DNA of 64,000 nt, from contig NZ_JADYVE010000020.1 in NCBI RefSeq assembly GCF_020193655.1, positions 20,297 to 84,296 of the forward strand, read 5' to 3'. The DNA is from Ensifer sp. IC3342 (GTDB lineage Bacteria; Pseudomonadota; Alphaproteobacteria; Rhizobiales; Rhizobiaceae). Both the position numbers and the translations under genes were made by a program. The notes beneath the pieces were generated by a model, which saw only the letters and a program-made list of their open reading frames with translations, did no database searches and was not told the origin of the DNA. Shown piece by piece: positions 34,699 through 43,392 of the stretch (the stretch's first letter is position 1; each line of letters begins with the position of its first letter).

Positions 34699-35898
34699 GT
34701 GAACGTCGTGAAACGCAGGTTGGTGATCTGGGGCGGCCTGTTGGCCTTGCTCGTAGCCGGCATCGCCTACGCATTGCGGCCACAGCCGATCCCGGTCGAC
34801 CTCGCCACGGCGGAGAAGGGCTTACTCCGCGTCACCATCGACGAGGAGGGCGAAACGCGCGTGCGCGACGTCTACACGCTTCATGCGCCGTTGCGTGGCC
34901 AATTGCAGCGGATCACCGCCGAAGCCGGCGATCTCGTCGAGGCTGGAAAGACCCAGCTCGCACAAATCGAGCCCGCTCCGCCAGCCTTCCTCGACGTGCG
35001 GATAGAGGCGGAGCTGCAGGCGGCCGTCGAGGCGGCGCGGGCGGCTCACAACCTCGCCGCCGCCGAGCTCAACAAGTCCAAAGCTGACTTGACGTTTGCC
35101 GAGGGAGAGCGCGCCCGCGCCCGACTGCTGATCGAACGCAGGACGATCTCTCAGCGCGCCCTCGAAGATGCCGAGCGTGCCCACAACGTCGCACAAGCCA
35201 ATCTCGCTACCGCCGAAGCGGCGCTGAAAGTGCGAGAGCACGAGCTTCATCAGGCGCAATCACGCCTCCTGTCGCGGCAGGAGATCCGGAGCCTCCGTGA
35301 CGACTGCGAATGCATGTCGGTAACCGCGCCGGTGAGCGGCGTGGTGCTGCAGATCATGCGCCGCAGTGAAGGCGTCGTGGAAGCCGGAACGCCGCTGCTC
35401 GATATCGGCGATCCTGCGGATCTGGAGATCGTCGCCAATTTCCTCTCAGAGGATGCGGTCCAGATCAGGCCCGACCAGAAGGCGATCATCACCGGCTGGG
35501 GCGGAGAGGATCTCAACGCGGTCGTGCGGCGCGTCGAGCCCTTCGGACAAACAGAGGTGTCGGCGCTCGGGATCGAGGAGCAGCGCGTAGACGTCGTGCT
35601 GGATTTTGCCGATCCGCCGGAGCGTTGGCGTTCACTGGGGCATGGTTATCGCGTCGACGTGCGGGTCATCCTGTTCGAAGGCGAAGTCCTAAAGCTGCCG
35701 CTTGGCGCTCTGTTCCGGCAGGGCGATGAATGGGCCGTGTTTGTCGCCGCAGAGGGACGGGCGCAATTGCGCCGCGTTGCCGTCGGCCAACGAAACACCC
35801 TCTCCGTTGAAATCCGAGAAGGGCTCGGCCCCGGAGACAGAGTTATTCTGTACCCGAGCGACCGGATCAAGGACGGGATCGCTATCGTGGAGCGTTAG
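34699..35898 (+). CDS. HlyD/RND-type membrane fusion protein
   Basis: A 399-residue periplasmic adaptor anchored by one N-terminal helix (LVIWGGLLALLVAGIAYAL). Then come a lipoyl half-motif, a coiled-coil hairpin at about 105-190 rich in Ala and Glu, the second lipoyl half with SVTAPVSGVVLQIMRRSEG, and beta-barrel segments ending in GPGDRVILYPSDRIKDG. Together with the ATPase and permease it completes a MacAB-like tripartite exporter; the outer-membrane partner is not in the window. GTG start three bases after the permease stop. Confidence 0.9.
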   Translation: MNVVKRRLVIWGGLLALLVAGIAYALRPQPIPVDLATAEKGLLRVTIDEEGETRVRDVYTLHAPLRGQLQRITAEAGDLVEAGKTQLAQIEPAPPAFLDVRIEAELQAAVEAARAAHNLAAAELNKSKADLTFAEGERARARLLIERRTISQRALEDAERAHNVAQANLATAEAALKVREHELHQAQSRLLSRQEIRSLRDDCECMSVTAPVSGVVLQIMRRSEGVVEAGTPLLDIGDPADLEIVANFLSEDAVQIRPDQKAIITGWGGEDLNAVVRRVEPFGQTEVSALGIEEQRVDVVLDFADPPERWRSLGHGYRVDVRVILFEGEVLKLPLGALFRQGDEWAVFVAAEGRAQLRRVAVGQRNTLSVEIREGLGPGDRVILYPSDRIKDGIAIVER

Positions 35899-35899
35899 A

Positions 35900-35943
35900 G
35901 CAATTCCAGGAAAAGTGTGTAACGGTTTTCCGTGCGGAATTGC
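35900..35943 (+). repeat. Rhizobial dispersed palindrome (RIME-like)
   Basis: GCAATTCC...GGAATTGC ends with inner GGAAAA...TTTTCC form nested inverted repeats. This sequence type is widespread between rhizobial genes. Confidence 0.7.
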
Positions 35944-36014
35944 GTCATTTCAAAGCGTTGGATCTTTCAGCGTTTTAATGAAATCCTGAAGTGGCCTAGC
36001 CCGCCTACAGCGCC

Positions 36015-36032
36015 CGCGTCTCAGCAGACGCG
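36015..36032 (+). repeat. Short palindrome CGCGTCT-CAGC-AGACGCG
   Basis: Seven-base stem with four-base loop, related to the GCGTC/GACGC palindromes at 21518 and 41341. Convergent gene ends flank it, so it may help termination. Confidence 0.55.
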
Positions 36033-36060
36033 CAAGGGACGCATCGGCTACGATTTACGC

Positions 36061-37392
36061 TTATTCGAGTTCAAGCCGGTACGCGGTACCGGCCCGTAGG
36101 ATGTCGACGGAAGCGCTCCCTTGTGTGCTTTCCAGAACGCCTCGAATCTGATCGACCGAGACTGGCGGCTCGCCGTTGATGGCCGTCAGATAATCGCCTG
36201 TTCTGAGCCCCATCGAATAGGCGGCGCTGCCCGATGCAATGTCGACGAAGACCGCTCCCGCCGGCGCGCAGGCCCGCGAGCCATTGGCGGATGGAAACTC
36301 GACGACCACCGACTCCTCGCCCAAGTCCAAGTTGCGCCGAGCGGCCGCGTCAGAAAGCGTGACACTCAGCTTCTGCAACTTTTCTCCTCGACGAACATCA
36401 AGCGTGATGCGGGCATTCGCCGGGAGCAGGCTGATCGCGTTCCTGAAAGCTGCGTCGGTCGGGAGGGTGCGGCCATCCAATGCGACAATGATGTCGCCGA
36501 GGCGCACGCCTTGTCGTTCCGCCGGCGAATTGCAGACGAGCTCATTCACAACAAACCCTTGCGTCTCAGCGGCGCTGCCTACCCGAATATCCGTAGCGTC
36601 CGTGACCGAGAGGCCAAGCCAGCCGCGCTTGTATTCGCCGTGAGCGATCAGCTCTCGCACGATCTGCACTGCGATATCGGACGGAATTGCAAAACCTATG
36701 CCGGTGCTTGTTTCGTCCGGCGCGGCAATCCCGCGCGCAATGCCGATCAACTCACCGGAGGTATTGACCAGCGCACCGCCTGAATTGCCTGGATTAATGG
36801 CCGCATCGGTCTGGATGTAGTCCTGGTATTCATCGGCACCGAGACCGGAACGGCCCAAACCGCTGACGATGCCAAAGGTCGCCGTTTGCGTCAGACCGAA
36901 AGGGCTACCCACCGCGATGACGAAATCACCGACCTTCAGTTCGGATGAACGTCCCCACTTGACCGAGGAAAGTCTTGGTGCCTGGATTTTGACTACTGCT
37001 AGATCGGTCGGCGCATCCTCCCCTACCCTGTCGGCCTGGAATACCCGTCCATCAGCAAGCTTCACGGACACGTCGTCGGCGTCCGCAACAAGGTGACGAC
37101 TCGTGATGATATAGCCGTTCTCCCGATCGATAATGACCCCTGACCCGGTCGCAGTCATACCGGTTTGCAAGATCACCACATTATCGGGAAGACCCAGGAC
37201 TCTCCGCACATTCGGATCATCAAGCATTTCGCTGCTGAAGATCCCGCTGCTGATTGTGCGGATACTGACGACCGCCGGCTGTACGCGCTGCAACACTGCG
37301 GACACACCCGCCTCGATTTCGGTCGCCGCGGCAACCCCTCCCAAGCTGTTGAGGAGCGCGGCCAGGGCCAGCAGTGTTGAGATCTTGAGCAT
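36061..37392 (-). CDS. degP: Do/DegP-type periplasmic serine protease with two PDZ domains
   Basis: A 443-residue protease. The signal peptide is MLKISTLLALAALLNSLGGV up to AAA. The trypsin fold carries His100 (ITSRHLVAD), Asp130 (APTDLAVVK) and Ser204 (INPGNSGGALVN). Two PDZ domains follow at about 250-340 and 360-440. It would degrade or refold damaged periplasmic proteins. GGAGC lies before the ATG at 37392 and an FNR/FixK box 54 bases upstream. The reading frame nevertheless stays open upstream for 232 codons through that box into a membrane protein, so a longer fused product is formally possible. Confidence 0.9.
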   Translation of the reverse strand: MLKISTLLALAALLNSLGGVAAATEIEAGVSAVLQRVQPAVVSIRTISSGIFSSEMLDDPNVRRVLGLPDNVVILQTGMTATGSGVIIDRENGYIITSRHLVADADDVSVKLADGRVFQADRVGEDAPTDLAVVKIQAPRLSSVKWGRSSELKVGDFVIAVGSPFGLTQTATFGIVSGLGRSGLGADEYQDYIQTDAAINPGNSGGALVNTSGELIGIARGIAAPDETSTGIGFAIPSDIAVQIVRELIAHGEYKRGWLGLSVTDATDIRVGSAAETQGFVVNELVCNSPAERQGVRLGDIIVALDGRTLPTDAAFRNAISLLPANARITLDVRRGEKLQKLSVTLSDAAARRNLDLGEESVVVEFPSANGSRACAPAGAVFVDIASGSAAYSMGLRTGDYLTAINGEPPVSVDQIRGVLESTQGSASVDILRAGTAYRLELE

Positions 37393-38088
37393 TTTTTCGC
37401 TCCATGCAGCAATGCCGAATTTCAGCCAGATTTGCCCGCCGATACATTGATGCGCATCAATTTGCGCTCCCGTCGGGGCGGACGAGAAAGCTCCGACCGA
37501 CAGGACCTTGACCGTTGCCGCAGCGAGGCGGCGATAGAGCCGGCGACGGCGCGCAATCGGCCACCAGCCGTAGAGAAAGATTTCCAGCGCGCGCCAGTTG
37601 GCCACCCACCCGAAAATCAGCAGGCTTTCCCCGATCACACGTGAATATGCCGTCGTTCCCGTTGCATCGCTGATCAATTGGCTGGCGATTAGACTGAAGG
37701 CGAGGATGGGGATGCCGATGAGCAGGGCTCGTCGCCCTTCTCTCAGGAGTTCGCGTAATTCCCGCTGCGCCTGATTGGCGCGACTCTCGAAATTGTATCG
37801 CACCGCCTCCTGCAGAGCATGCGTGTGTTCCAGTTTTGCTTCCGGCGTCTGCACCTGGACGACAATCTCGATGGGCGCATTGCCGGGAGCTTCTTGAGCC
37901 CATTCGACGATGAACCGCTCGGCATCGTCATCCAGATCGCGCTCCCGAAATGGCGTGGGGTCGAGCGAATTGAAAAGGCGTGCCACCTGGTCGACGCGAA
38001 TGAGGATCGTGTAGCATCTTTCAGATCTGGCACGCTCACGTGTGCTTCCCCTCTGACCTTTCGTCACAGTCCGTTCCAGCACGCGCAT
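37393..38088 (-). CDS. Membrane protein of unknown function, open in frame into degP
   Basis: The frame starts with ATG one base after the stop of the MBL-nuclease gene and reads RSERCYTILIRVDQVARLFN and PFRERDLDDDAERFIVEWAQ, a soluble N-terminal domain. Then come two hydrophobic helices (RRALLIGIPILAFSLIASQL and VIGESLLIFGWVANW) and a basic end. There is no stop before the degP start; about 35 low-complexity codons across the degP promoter join them. Either the original stop was lost or the protein is a real N-terminal extension. I do not recognise a named family. Confidence 0.6.
37447..37460 (-). promoter_or_regulatory. FNR/FixK box TTGATGCGCATCAA upstream of degP
   Basis: Fully palindromic perfect site, 54 bases before degP and lying inside the upstream open frame. 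Confidence 0.8.
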
Positions 38089-38089
38089 C

Positions 38090-39685
38090 TCATGCTTCTT
38101 CCTGCAAGGCGCGACGCAACCGGCGGATCACCACCCCGCGCGCCTTGTCGTCTGCGGCATTGGCCAGTTCGTCCTGAAGATCGAGGACGAGCTTCTGGAA
38201 ATCGTTGTGCCAATCCGTCCTTCCGGCCCGAACGGGGTCGATACGAGGCGGAGCGACTGCTCCGGATATCTCCACCGCGCCATGCGAGCCAAGGCGAAAT
38301 GCACTGTCCAGTCTCGGCCGGGTCAGGCGAGCTTCCGGCAAAAACGTGGACAGACGTTCCCTTAGCCCTTCTAGTGCCTCGTCCTCTCCGTGGATGAGAA
38401 AGACACCAGCGCTGATCGGCTGCCGGGCCCGCACCCATTCGGCGAGTTCGGTCCCGTCGGCATGGCCGCTGTAGATGTCCAGCTTCCTGATCCGGGCCCG
38501 GACGCGAATATCGTCGCCCTGGATGCGCACTGTCGAGGCGCCGTCTTCGAGAAACCGGCCAAGCGTGCCGTTCGCTTGATATCCGACCAACAACACTGTC
38601 GCCTCGTCTCGCCAGAGCCAATTCTTCAACCGATGCCGAATGCGCCCCGCGTCACACATGCCGCTTGCGGCGATGACAATATGGAAGCCCCGGATGAGAT
38701 CGACCGCCTTGGATTGCTCCGCCGTCTCCGTGAAGCGCACGTTCTTCGCTTCGATTGCCCTGACAAGAACATCGCCGTTCTCAAGCTCGCGCGCATGCCG
38801 GCGGAAGATCTCGCTCGCGCGTGTCGCCAGGGGAGAGTCAATAATTATTGGGCATTTTGGGACGGCACCCGTCTCCATCAGATAGACAAGATCAGTGAGC
38901 AGTTCCTGCGTGCGTTCCACCGCGAAAGAGGGGATGAGAAGAGCGCCATTCGGATGCGCCGCGGTCAACACCTCGGAGCGCAGGATGTGACGTCGAGCGG
39001 CATCGTCCGTTTCCTCACGCTCGACATCGCCGTAGGTGCTCTCGCAAATAACATAATCCCAGCCACTCGGCGCTTTCGCATCGAACTGAAGGAGCTTGTG
39101 GCGCGGACCGATATCGCCGGAAAACAACAGACGCAACGGCGACGGTGCGGCATTGATCTCCATCTCGACGGAGGCCGATCCGAGCAGATGTCCGGCATTC
39201 CAGAAACGGAAGCGAATTCCCTCGCCCGCCTTCTCCCAAGAGCCGAGACGCACTTGCCGAAACAGTGTGATAGCGGCAGCGGCGTCGCGTGCGTTGTAAA
39301 TCGGCGTCACGGTCTGACGGCCCCGGCGCAGGTTGCGGCGATTGAGCTGGTCGACTTCGCTCTCCTGGATATGAGCAGAATCCGGCAGCATGACCGAGCA
39401 GAGGTCTGTGGTCGCAGGCGTCGCGAAAATCGGGCCATCATAGCCAAGCCTGACAAGCTTCGGCAGCAGGCCCGAATGGTCGATATGCGCGTGCGTGAGT
39501 ATGACGGCGTCGATCTCCCTGGGGTCGAAGGGAAAGGCGCGGTAATTCAGTTCCTTCTCCGTCTTCGACCCTTGGAACATACCGCAGTCGACGAGGATCT
39601 TCGTGGCACCAAATTCGATGAGTTGGCAGGAGCCTGTAACGGTCCCCGCGGCACCATGAAAGCGGATAGTCGGTTCAATCGCCAT
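38090..39685 (-). CDS. MBL-fold/beta-CASP RNA-processing nuclease
   Basis: A 531-residue metallo-beta-lactamase-fold protein of the CPSF73/Ysh1-like group. Motif 1 is FHGAAGTVTGS, motif 2 THAHIDHSG binds two zinc ions, then NAGHLLGSASVEM and the metal Asp in LLFSGDIG. The beta-CASP insert holds IIIDSPLATRAS and VIAASGMCDAGRIRHRL; motif C is YSGHADGTEL. Such proteins cut or trim RNA. The ATG at 39685 starts the fold; the 19-codon extension lies near the FNR/FixK box. The membrane-protein/degP frame follows one base after its stop, so they probably form an operon. Confidence 0.93.
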   Translation of the reverse strand: MAIEPTIRFHGAAGTVTGSCQLIEFGATKILVDCGMFQGSKTEKELNYRAFPFDPREIDAVILTHAHIDHSGLLPKLVRLGYDGPIFATPATTDLCSVMLPDSAHIQESEVDQLNRRNLRRGRQTVTPIYNARDAAAAITLFRQVRLGSWEKAGEGIRFRFWNAGHLLGSASVEMEINAAPSPLRLLFSGDIGPRHKLLQFDAKAPSGWDYVICESTYGDVEREETDDAARRHILRSEVLTAAHPNGALLIPSFAVERTQELLTDLVYLMETGAVPKCPIIIDSPLATRASEIFRRHARELENGDVLVRAIEAKNVRFTETAEQSKAVDLIRGFHIVIAASGMCDAGRIRHRLKNWLWRDEATVLLVGYQANGTLGRFLEDGASTVRIQGDDIRVRARIRKLDIYSGHADGTELAEWVRARQPISAGVFLIHGEDEALEGLRERLSTFLPEARLTRPRLDSAFRLGSHGAVEISGAVAPPRIDPVRAGRTDWHNDFQKLVLDLQDELANAADDKARGVVIRRLRRALQEEA

Positions 39686-39747
39686 AGTCGCGGACCTGAT
39701 TTGAAGGACGGCATGCCTTAGCATGCACGCCAGCGTCGGCACGCGAC

Positions 39748-39761
39748 TTGATGCGGATCAA
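39748..39761 (-). promoter_or_regulatory. FNR/FixK box TTGATGCGGATCAA upstream of the MBL nuclease
   Basis: Perfect TTGA-N6-TCAA 62 bases before the nuclease start. Confidence 0.8.
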
Positions 39762-39943
39762 AGTTGCAGAAGAGCCATTCGACGGCGAGATCGATCGGAA
39801 AGTGGACGCAAAGAACGTGCCCAAGCGACATCTGCAGCGTTCTTGACGATGACTCGGATTAGCAGCTTGCCTAGACGCAACCCGAACGGAAGCTTACCGG
39901 TTGCGTGGCGGACGACCACATTCCCATCCCGAAACCGCCCCTT

Positions 39944-41296
39944 TCACCTCATGGCGAACAGTTCCTGATGGAACCGCTCATCCACGGGCATTCCTTGGGC
40001 GGCAAAGTCGTTCCGCAGTGCCTCCCCGAAGCCCGCCGGACCGCAGAACCAGATGCTGGCCTCGCGCCATTCCGGCACGGCATCTCGGATGCGTTCGCCG
40101 GCCAAGAACCCGTCGCGGGCATCGACCAGGACATGCAGACGAATGCCGGCTGCCAGCGCGTCGGCCTTCAGCTTGTCGATGGCCGTCGCGTCGTAGTCGG
40201 CGGTCGTATGAAACAAGTCGACCAAAGGGTAAGCTTGATCCGGATGCACGGCCCGTTCTTGCGCCAAATGCTTCATGCCGGCGATGAACGGCGTGATGCC
40301 GATGCCGCCGCCGATCCAGATCTGCCGGGCGTGGCCGTTATCGAAGTCAAAACAGCCGTACGGACCCTCGATCCTCACCTCCTGTCCGACCTGCAATTTC
40401 TCACGCAGGCGGCTGGTGTGGTCACCCAACTCCTTGGCAACGAAGGTGATGCGCCGGCTCTTGCCGTTCCATGCCGATGCGATGGTGTAGGGGTGCGCCC
40501 CCTCTGATCTATCCGACATTGCGAAGGCGAACTGGCCGGGCCTGTGGCCGGGCCAGCCCTGCGGCACGTCGATTTCGGCCTCGAGCGCCCGCACGCCGGG
40601 ATAATACTGGAGCGACGCGATCTTGCCGTGGACTTGTCGTCCGGCGCCAACGCGACGCAGCAGCACGGTGACGGCCGCATAGGTGCCGGCGGCGATCAGC
40701 ACTGCCATCACGACGCCGATCGGCGACGTCCAGTAGCGGAATGTGGTGAGCACCACCGAATGAAACACCAGCAACAGATAGACAACGGCCAGCAGTCGGT
40801 GCGTCTTGTAGAACAACCGATAGGGGAAATACTTGATCAGCGCCAATGCGATCAGCAGCACCGCAGCGTAGAATGCCCATTCGCCGAGACCCTCGGCCGG
40901 GCCGCGCAAGCCCATGAGGACCTCAGCGATCGGGTTTTCCAGGGGTGGCCTCTGCCCGTGTACCGGAGGCGCAAGCCAACCCCAGCCCACCGCCCATTTT
41001 GGCCCTTCGCTCCACAGCCAGTGGATCCCCGAGACGACGAGAGCGGCGATCCCCAGCCATTTGTGCAGGCGATACATCTTGTCCAAGCCACCGAACCACC
41101 GTTCCGGCCAGCGCGGCCGCAGCGCCAGGATCATGGCCACGCTCATGGCGGCCATGGCGATGACGCCGCTGTACTGGGACATCGTCCCACGAAGTGCGAA
41201 GAAATTGGGCGGCTGGAAGACCATGGGTTCTGCGATCAGCCACAGGATAGTCAGTACCAACAGCATGGCCCAGAACGCACGTTTGATGTTCCGCAT
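39944..41296 (-). CDS. Ferric-reductase-like flavocytochrome (FAD/NAD-dependent oxidoreductase)
   Basis: A 450-residue membrane oxidoreductase. Six helices include MYRLHKWLGIAALVVSGIHW and FYKTHRLLAVVYLLLVFHS. The His pairs spaced 13-14 residues apart are the bis-haem arrangement of FRE/NOX enzymes. The flavin domain follows with GQFAFAMSD and HPYTIAS, then the nucleotide domain with WIGGGIGITPFIAG and FCGPAGFGEAL. Electrons would pass from NAD(P)H through FAD and haems to metal, oxygen or another acceptor. An FNR/FixK box lies 115 bases upstream, and a small palindrome lies in the leader. Confidence 0.9.
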   Translation of the reverse strand: MRNIKRAFWAMLLVLTILWLIAEPMVFQPPNFFALRGTMSQYSGVIAMAAMSVAMILALRPRWPERWFGGLDKMYRLHKWLGIAALVVSGIHWLWSEGPKWAVGWGWLAPPVHGQRPPLENPIAEVLMGLRGPAEGLGEWAFYAAVLLIALALIKYFPYRLFYKTHRLLAVVYLLLVFHSVVLTTFRYWTSPIGVVMAVLIAAGTYAAVTVLLRRVGAGRQVHGKIASLQYYPGVRALEAEIDVPQGWPGHRPGQFAFAMSDRSEGAHPYTIASAWNGKSRRITFVAKELGDHTSRLREKLQVGQEVRIEGPYGCFDFDNGHARQIWIGGGIGITPFIAGMKHLAQERAVHPDQAYPLVDLFHTTADYDATAIDKLKADALAAGIRLHVLVDARDGFLAGERIRDAVPEWREASIWFCGPAGFGEALRNDFAAQGMPVDERFHQELFAMR

Positions 41297-41340
41297 GGCC
41301 GCGATCTCTTTCTGTTGTGACCCGTGGCGCCCACAGCGCC

Positions 41341-41356
41341 GCGTCCAATCGGACGC
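41341..41356 (-). repeat. Palindrome GCGTCC-AATC-GGACGC in the flavocytochrome leader
   Basis: Six-base stem with four-base loop between the FNR/FixK box and the gene start, so it would be transcribed. Confidence 0.55.
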
Positions 41357-41411
41357 GCAAGGCCGATTTGAGGAACCATGCAGCGAGTATCGCTGGACCC
41401 GGCACGGGTCA

Positions 41412-41425
41412 TTGACGTGGGTCAA
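41412..41425 (-). promoter_or_regulatory. FNR/FixK box TTGACGTGGGTCAA upstream of the flavocytochrome
   Basis: Perfect TTGA-N6-TCAA 115 bases before the start at 41296. Confidence 0.8.
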
Positions 41426-41553
41426 CATGCAACCTGTGGCCCATCACCAAAGCAGCTCGCGACGCGGAGCGAGTGTCGCAGGCACTTGCACCGGACTTCC
41501 TCCACCCAGTGCAGACGACTGGCGAATGATGATCGTTCGGCAACCAGCCGTCA

Positions 41554-42591
41554 TCACGGCTGGTTGTCGACAATCTCTGCCTCAGGTGGCGTCTCCTCGT
41601 CGCCAAGCGTGGTGACAAAAATGGCCTTGATCGCGTGCATCCTGTTTTCCGCCTGATCGAAGACGATGGAAGCCTTCGATTCAAAGATCGCGTCGGAGAC
41701 CTCCATGCAGCCGAGACCAAACTGCTTTTCGACGCGGGATCCGGCCTTTGTGCTGCTATCGTGGAAAGCGGGCAAGCAATGCATGAACTTGCAATGCGGA
41801 TTGTCGGTGGCCTCCATGACATTAGCCCTGACGCCGAATGGGGCCAGCAGCCTGATGCGCTCGGGCCAACCCGCCTCCTGCTCGCCCAGCCATGAAGCCG
41901 TGTAGACGAAGTCGGCGCCCAACACCCCGGCGCCGACATGTTCCAGCGTCGTGAACGTCCCGCCATTCCTGCGCGCTTCCGAGCTCATGTCGTCGATGAA
42001 GGACGAAGCCGGCCAGAAAATCGGTGGCGAGACGATGCGGAAGTCCATGCCGAGCTTTGCCGCTCCTTCGGCGAGCGATCTGGCAACAGGGCTGCGACCG
42101 TCGCCCAGGAACGCGACCGTGACCTCCGCCAGCGGCTTGTCAGCGACTTCCCGCATCGTCAGGAAATCCGCCAACGCCTGTATCGGATGGGATTCATCCG
42201 TAAAGCCGTTGTAGACGGGCACGTGGGCGGAAGTCGCCAGCTCCTCCACAACACTTTGGGCGTGACCGCAATATTCGAGGGCGTCGTAGATTCGCCCGAG
42301 CACGCGGGCCGTGTCCTTGACCGATCCGCGTTGCGCCGCGTGGCTTGCGGGCAGCGTCAAGCTGACGACGCGCGCGCCTTGATCATAGGCAGCAACTTCG
42401 GAGCCGAAGAAAGGGCAGATCGAATCCCCTTCAGTGACAAGCGCGATATTCTTGCCGCCGAGCCGGGGTATTTCGTTCCCGCTTTGCCTGGCTGCCTTCA
42501 ACTCCGTGGCGGTCTGCAACAGAAACCGGATTTCCTCTGGTGTGAAGTCGTTGAGCGTCAGCACGCTGCGGCCGCGAAGACTGATGGACAT
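41554..42591 (-). CDS. Ornithine carbamoyltransferase homologue with altered substrate loops
   Basis: A 345-residue member of the carbamoyltransferase family, with an ordinary fold: DTARVLGRIYDALEY, the HPIQALADFLTMRE segment, and the catalytic HCLPAFHD (Cys272). The carbamoyl-phosphate loop S-T-R-T-R is replaced by S57-I-C-P-F in a gap-free alignment, the HKES-like loop reads AQRGS, and the ornithine S-M-G loop reads TASWLGEQEA. The two arginines that hold carbamoyl phosphate are therefore missing. It is intact and closely follows catabolic OTC length, so it may bind another substrate or be a pseudoenzyme. An FNR/FixK box lies 119 bases upstream. Confidence 0.85.
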   Translation of the reverse strand: MSISLRGRSVLTLNDFTPEEIRFLLQTATELKAARQSGNEIPRLGGKNIALVTEGDSICPFFGSEVAAYDQGARVVSLTLPASHAAQRGSVKDTARVLGRIYDALEYCGHAQSVVEELATSAHVPVYNGFTDESHPIQALADFLTMREVADKPLAEVTVAFLGDGRSPVARSLAEGAAKLGMDFRIVSPPIFWPASSFIDDMSSEARRNGGTFTTLEHVGAGVLGADFVYTASWLGEQEAGWPERIRLLAPFGVRANVMEATDNPHCKFMHCLPAFHDSSTKAGSRVEKQFGLGCMEVSDAIFESKASIVFDQAENRMHAIKAIFVTTLGDEETPPEAEIVDNQP

Positions 42592-42710
42592 GACACGCCC
42601 CTCGCCTCAGGTCAGTGGATTGAACGACACCGAGATTGCGAGCATCGGCCCTTGTTTGTGCGCGAGCCCGCTCATCTATCGAACTGAACAACAGATGCGA
42701 ACTGCGGACC

Positions 42711-42724
42711 TTGATGCTCATCAA
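42711..42724 (-). promoter_or_regulatory. FNR/FixK box TTGATGCTCATCAA upstream of the OTC homologue
   Basis: Perfect TTGA-N6-TCAA 119 bases before the minus-strand start. A second box 35 bases away serves the other strand. Confidence 0.75.
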
Positions 42725-42745
42725 ATTCGAGTCGCTTCCGCTTCT

Positions 42746-42759
42746 TTGATGGGTATCAA
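42746..42759 (+). promoter_or_regulatory. FNR/FixK box TTGATGGGTATCAA
   Basis: Perfect TTGA-N6-TCAA 136 bases before the plus-strand gene at 42896. Confidence 0.75.
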
Positions 42760-42895
42760 TGACGGCGCCTGATACTTCCCGGAAATTGTCCGCCAGTGCA
42801 CGCGATGCTGAATCAATCGGCGCAGAGGCTCCTTTATCTTCCTCGACGCTTACATGGGTCCGAGGGCATCCGTGGCATTCCATTGGGAGAGCAAC

Positions 42896-43339
42896 ATGGC
42901 TGTCGCCTACTCCGTCGGGCCGATCAAGCGCCACCAAATCGACAGAACTTACAGGTTGATCGAGGCGGGCGGCTACCACGTCGATTTACAGGACTGGCGT
43001 GATTTCTGTAGGGCGGCCATCGCACGGAACTGGCCGATGCCTTATGCCGAAGAGGTAATAACCGCAGAGAACCCGCTCGGATATATCGCGGGCGTCTGCA
43101 TCTTGCGCTCCGGGCACGACAACATGTATCCTGGAGTGCTCGACGTGCCGGTTTTCATCGTCGTAAGCGCCGGGGATACGCGTGGCGCGTCGAGTTCCCT
43201 TCTCGGCTACTTGACGGCGGCCGCTCGCAACAAACGTTGCAGCTTCATTCGGGTGTGGGGCCTCGAACCGGGCAATTGGCCCACATCGCCGGATGTGCCG
43301 CGCCGAGACGACCACGGAATTCTCATCCCCGTTCAATGA
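42896..43339 (+). CDS. Small hypothetical protein, possibly acetyltransferase-fold
   Basis: A 147-residue soluble protein, VAYSVGPIKRHQIDRTYRLI then LGYIAGVCILR, DVPVFIVVSA and ARNKRCSFIRVWGLEPGNW. The order of an N-terminal helix, central strands and late helix resembles small GNAT proteins, but no acetyl-CoA loop of the Q/RxxGxG type is evident. It therefore stays unassigned. GGGAGAG precedes the ATG at 42896, and an FNR/FixK box lies upstream in the divergent gap with the OTC homologue. Confidence 0.65.
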   Translation: MAVAYSVGPIKRHQIDRTYRLIEAGGYHVDLQDWRDFCRAAIARNWPMPYAEEVITAENPLGYIAGVCILRSGHDNMYPGVLDVPVFIVVSAGDTRGASSSLLGYLTAAARNKRCSFIRVWGLEPGNWPTSPDVPRRDDHGILIPVQ

Positions 43340-43392
43340 GAAAGGCCCGGCCCAAGGACACTTTCAGTGCTGCGTATGGCAATACGACGAAG

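Noticed and set aside
38390..39721. 443-codon plus-strand open frame opposite the MBL nuclease
   Set aside because: Antisense shadow; the conserved zinc motifs are on the other strand.
42361..42480. Local frameshift as the reason for the missing STRTR motif
   Set aside because: The alignment across the loop is gap-free on both sides and alternative frames do not restore S-T-R-T-R.
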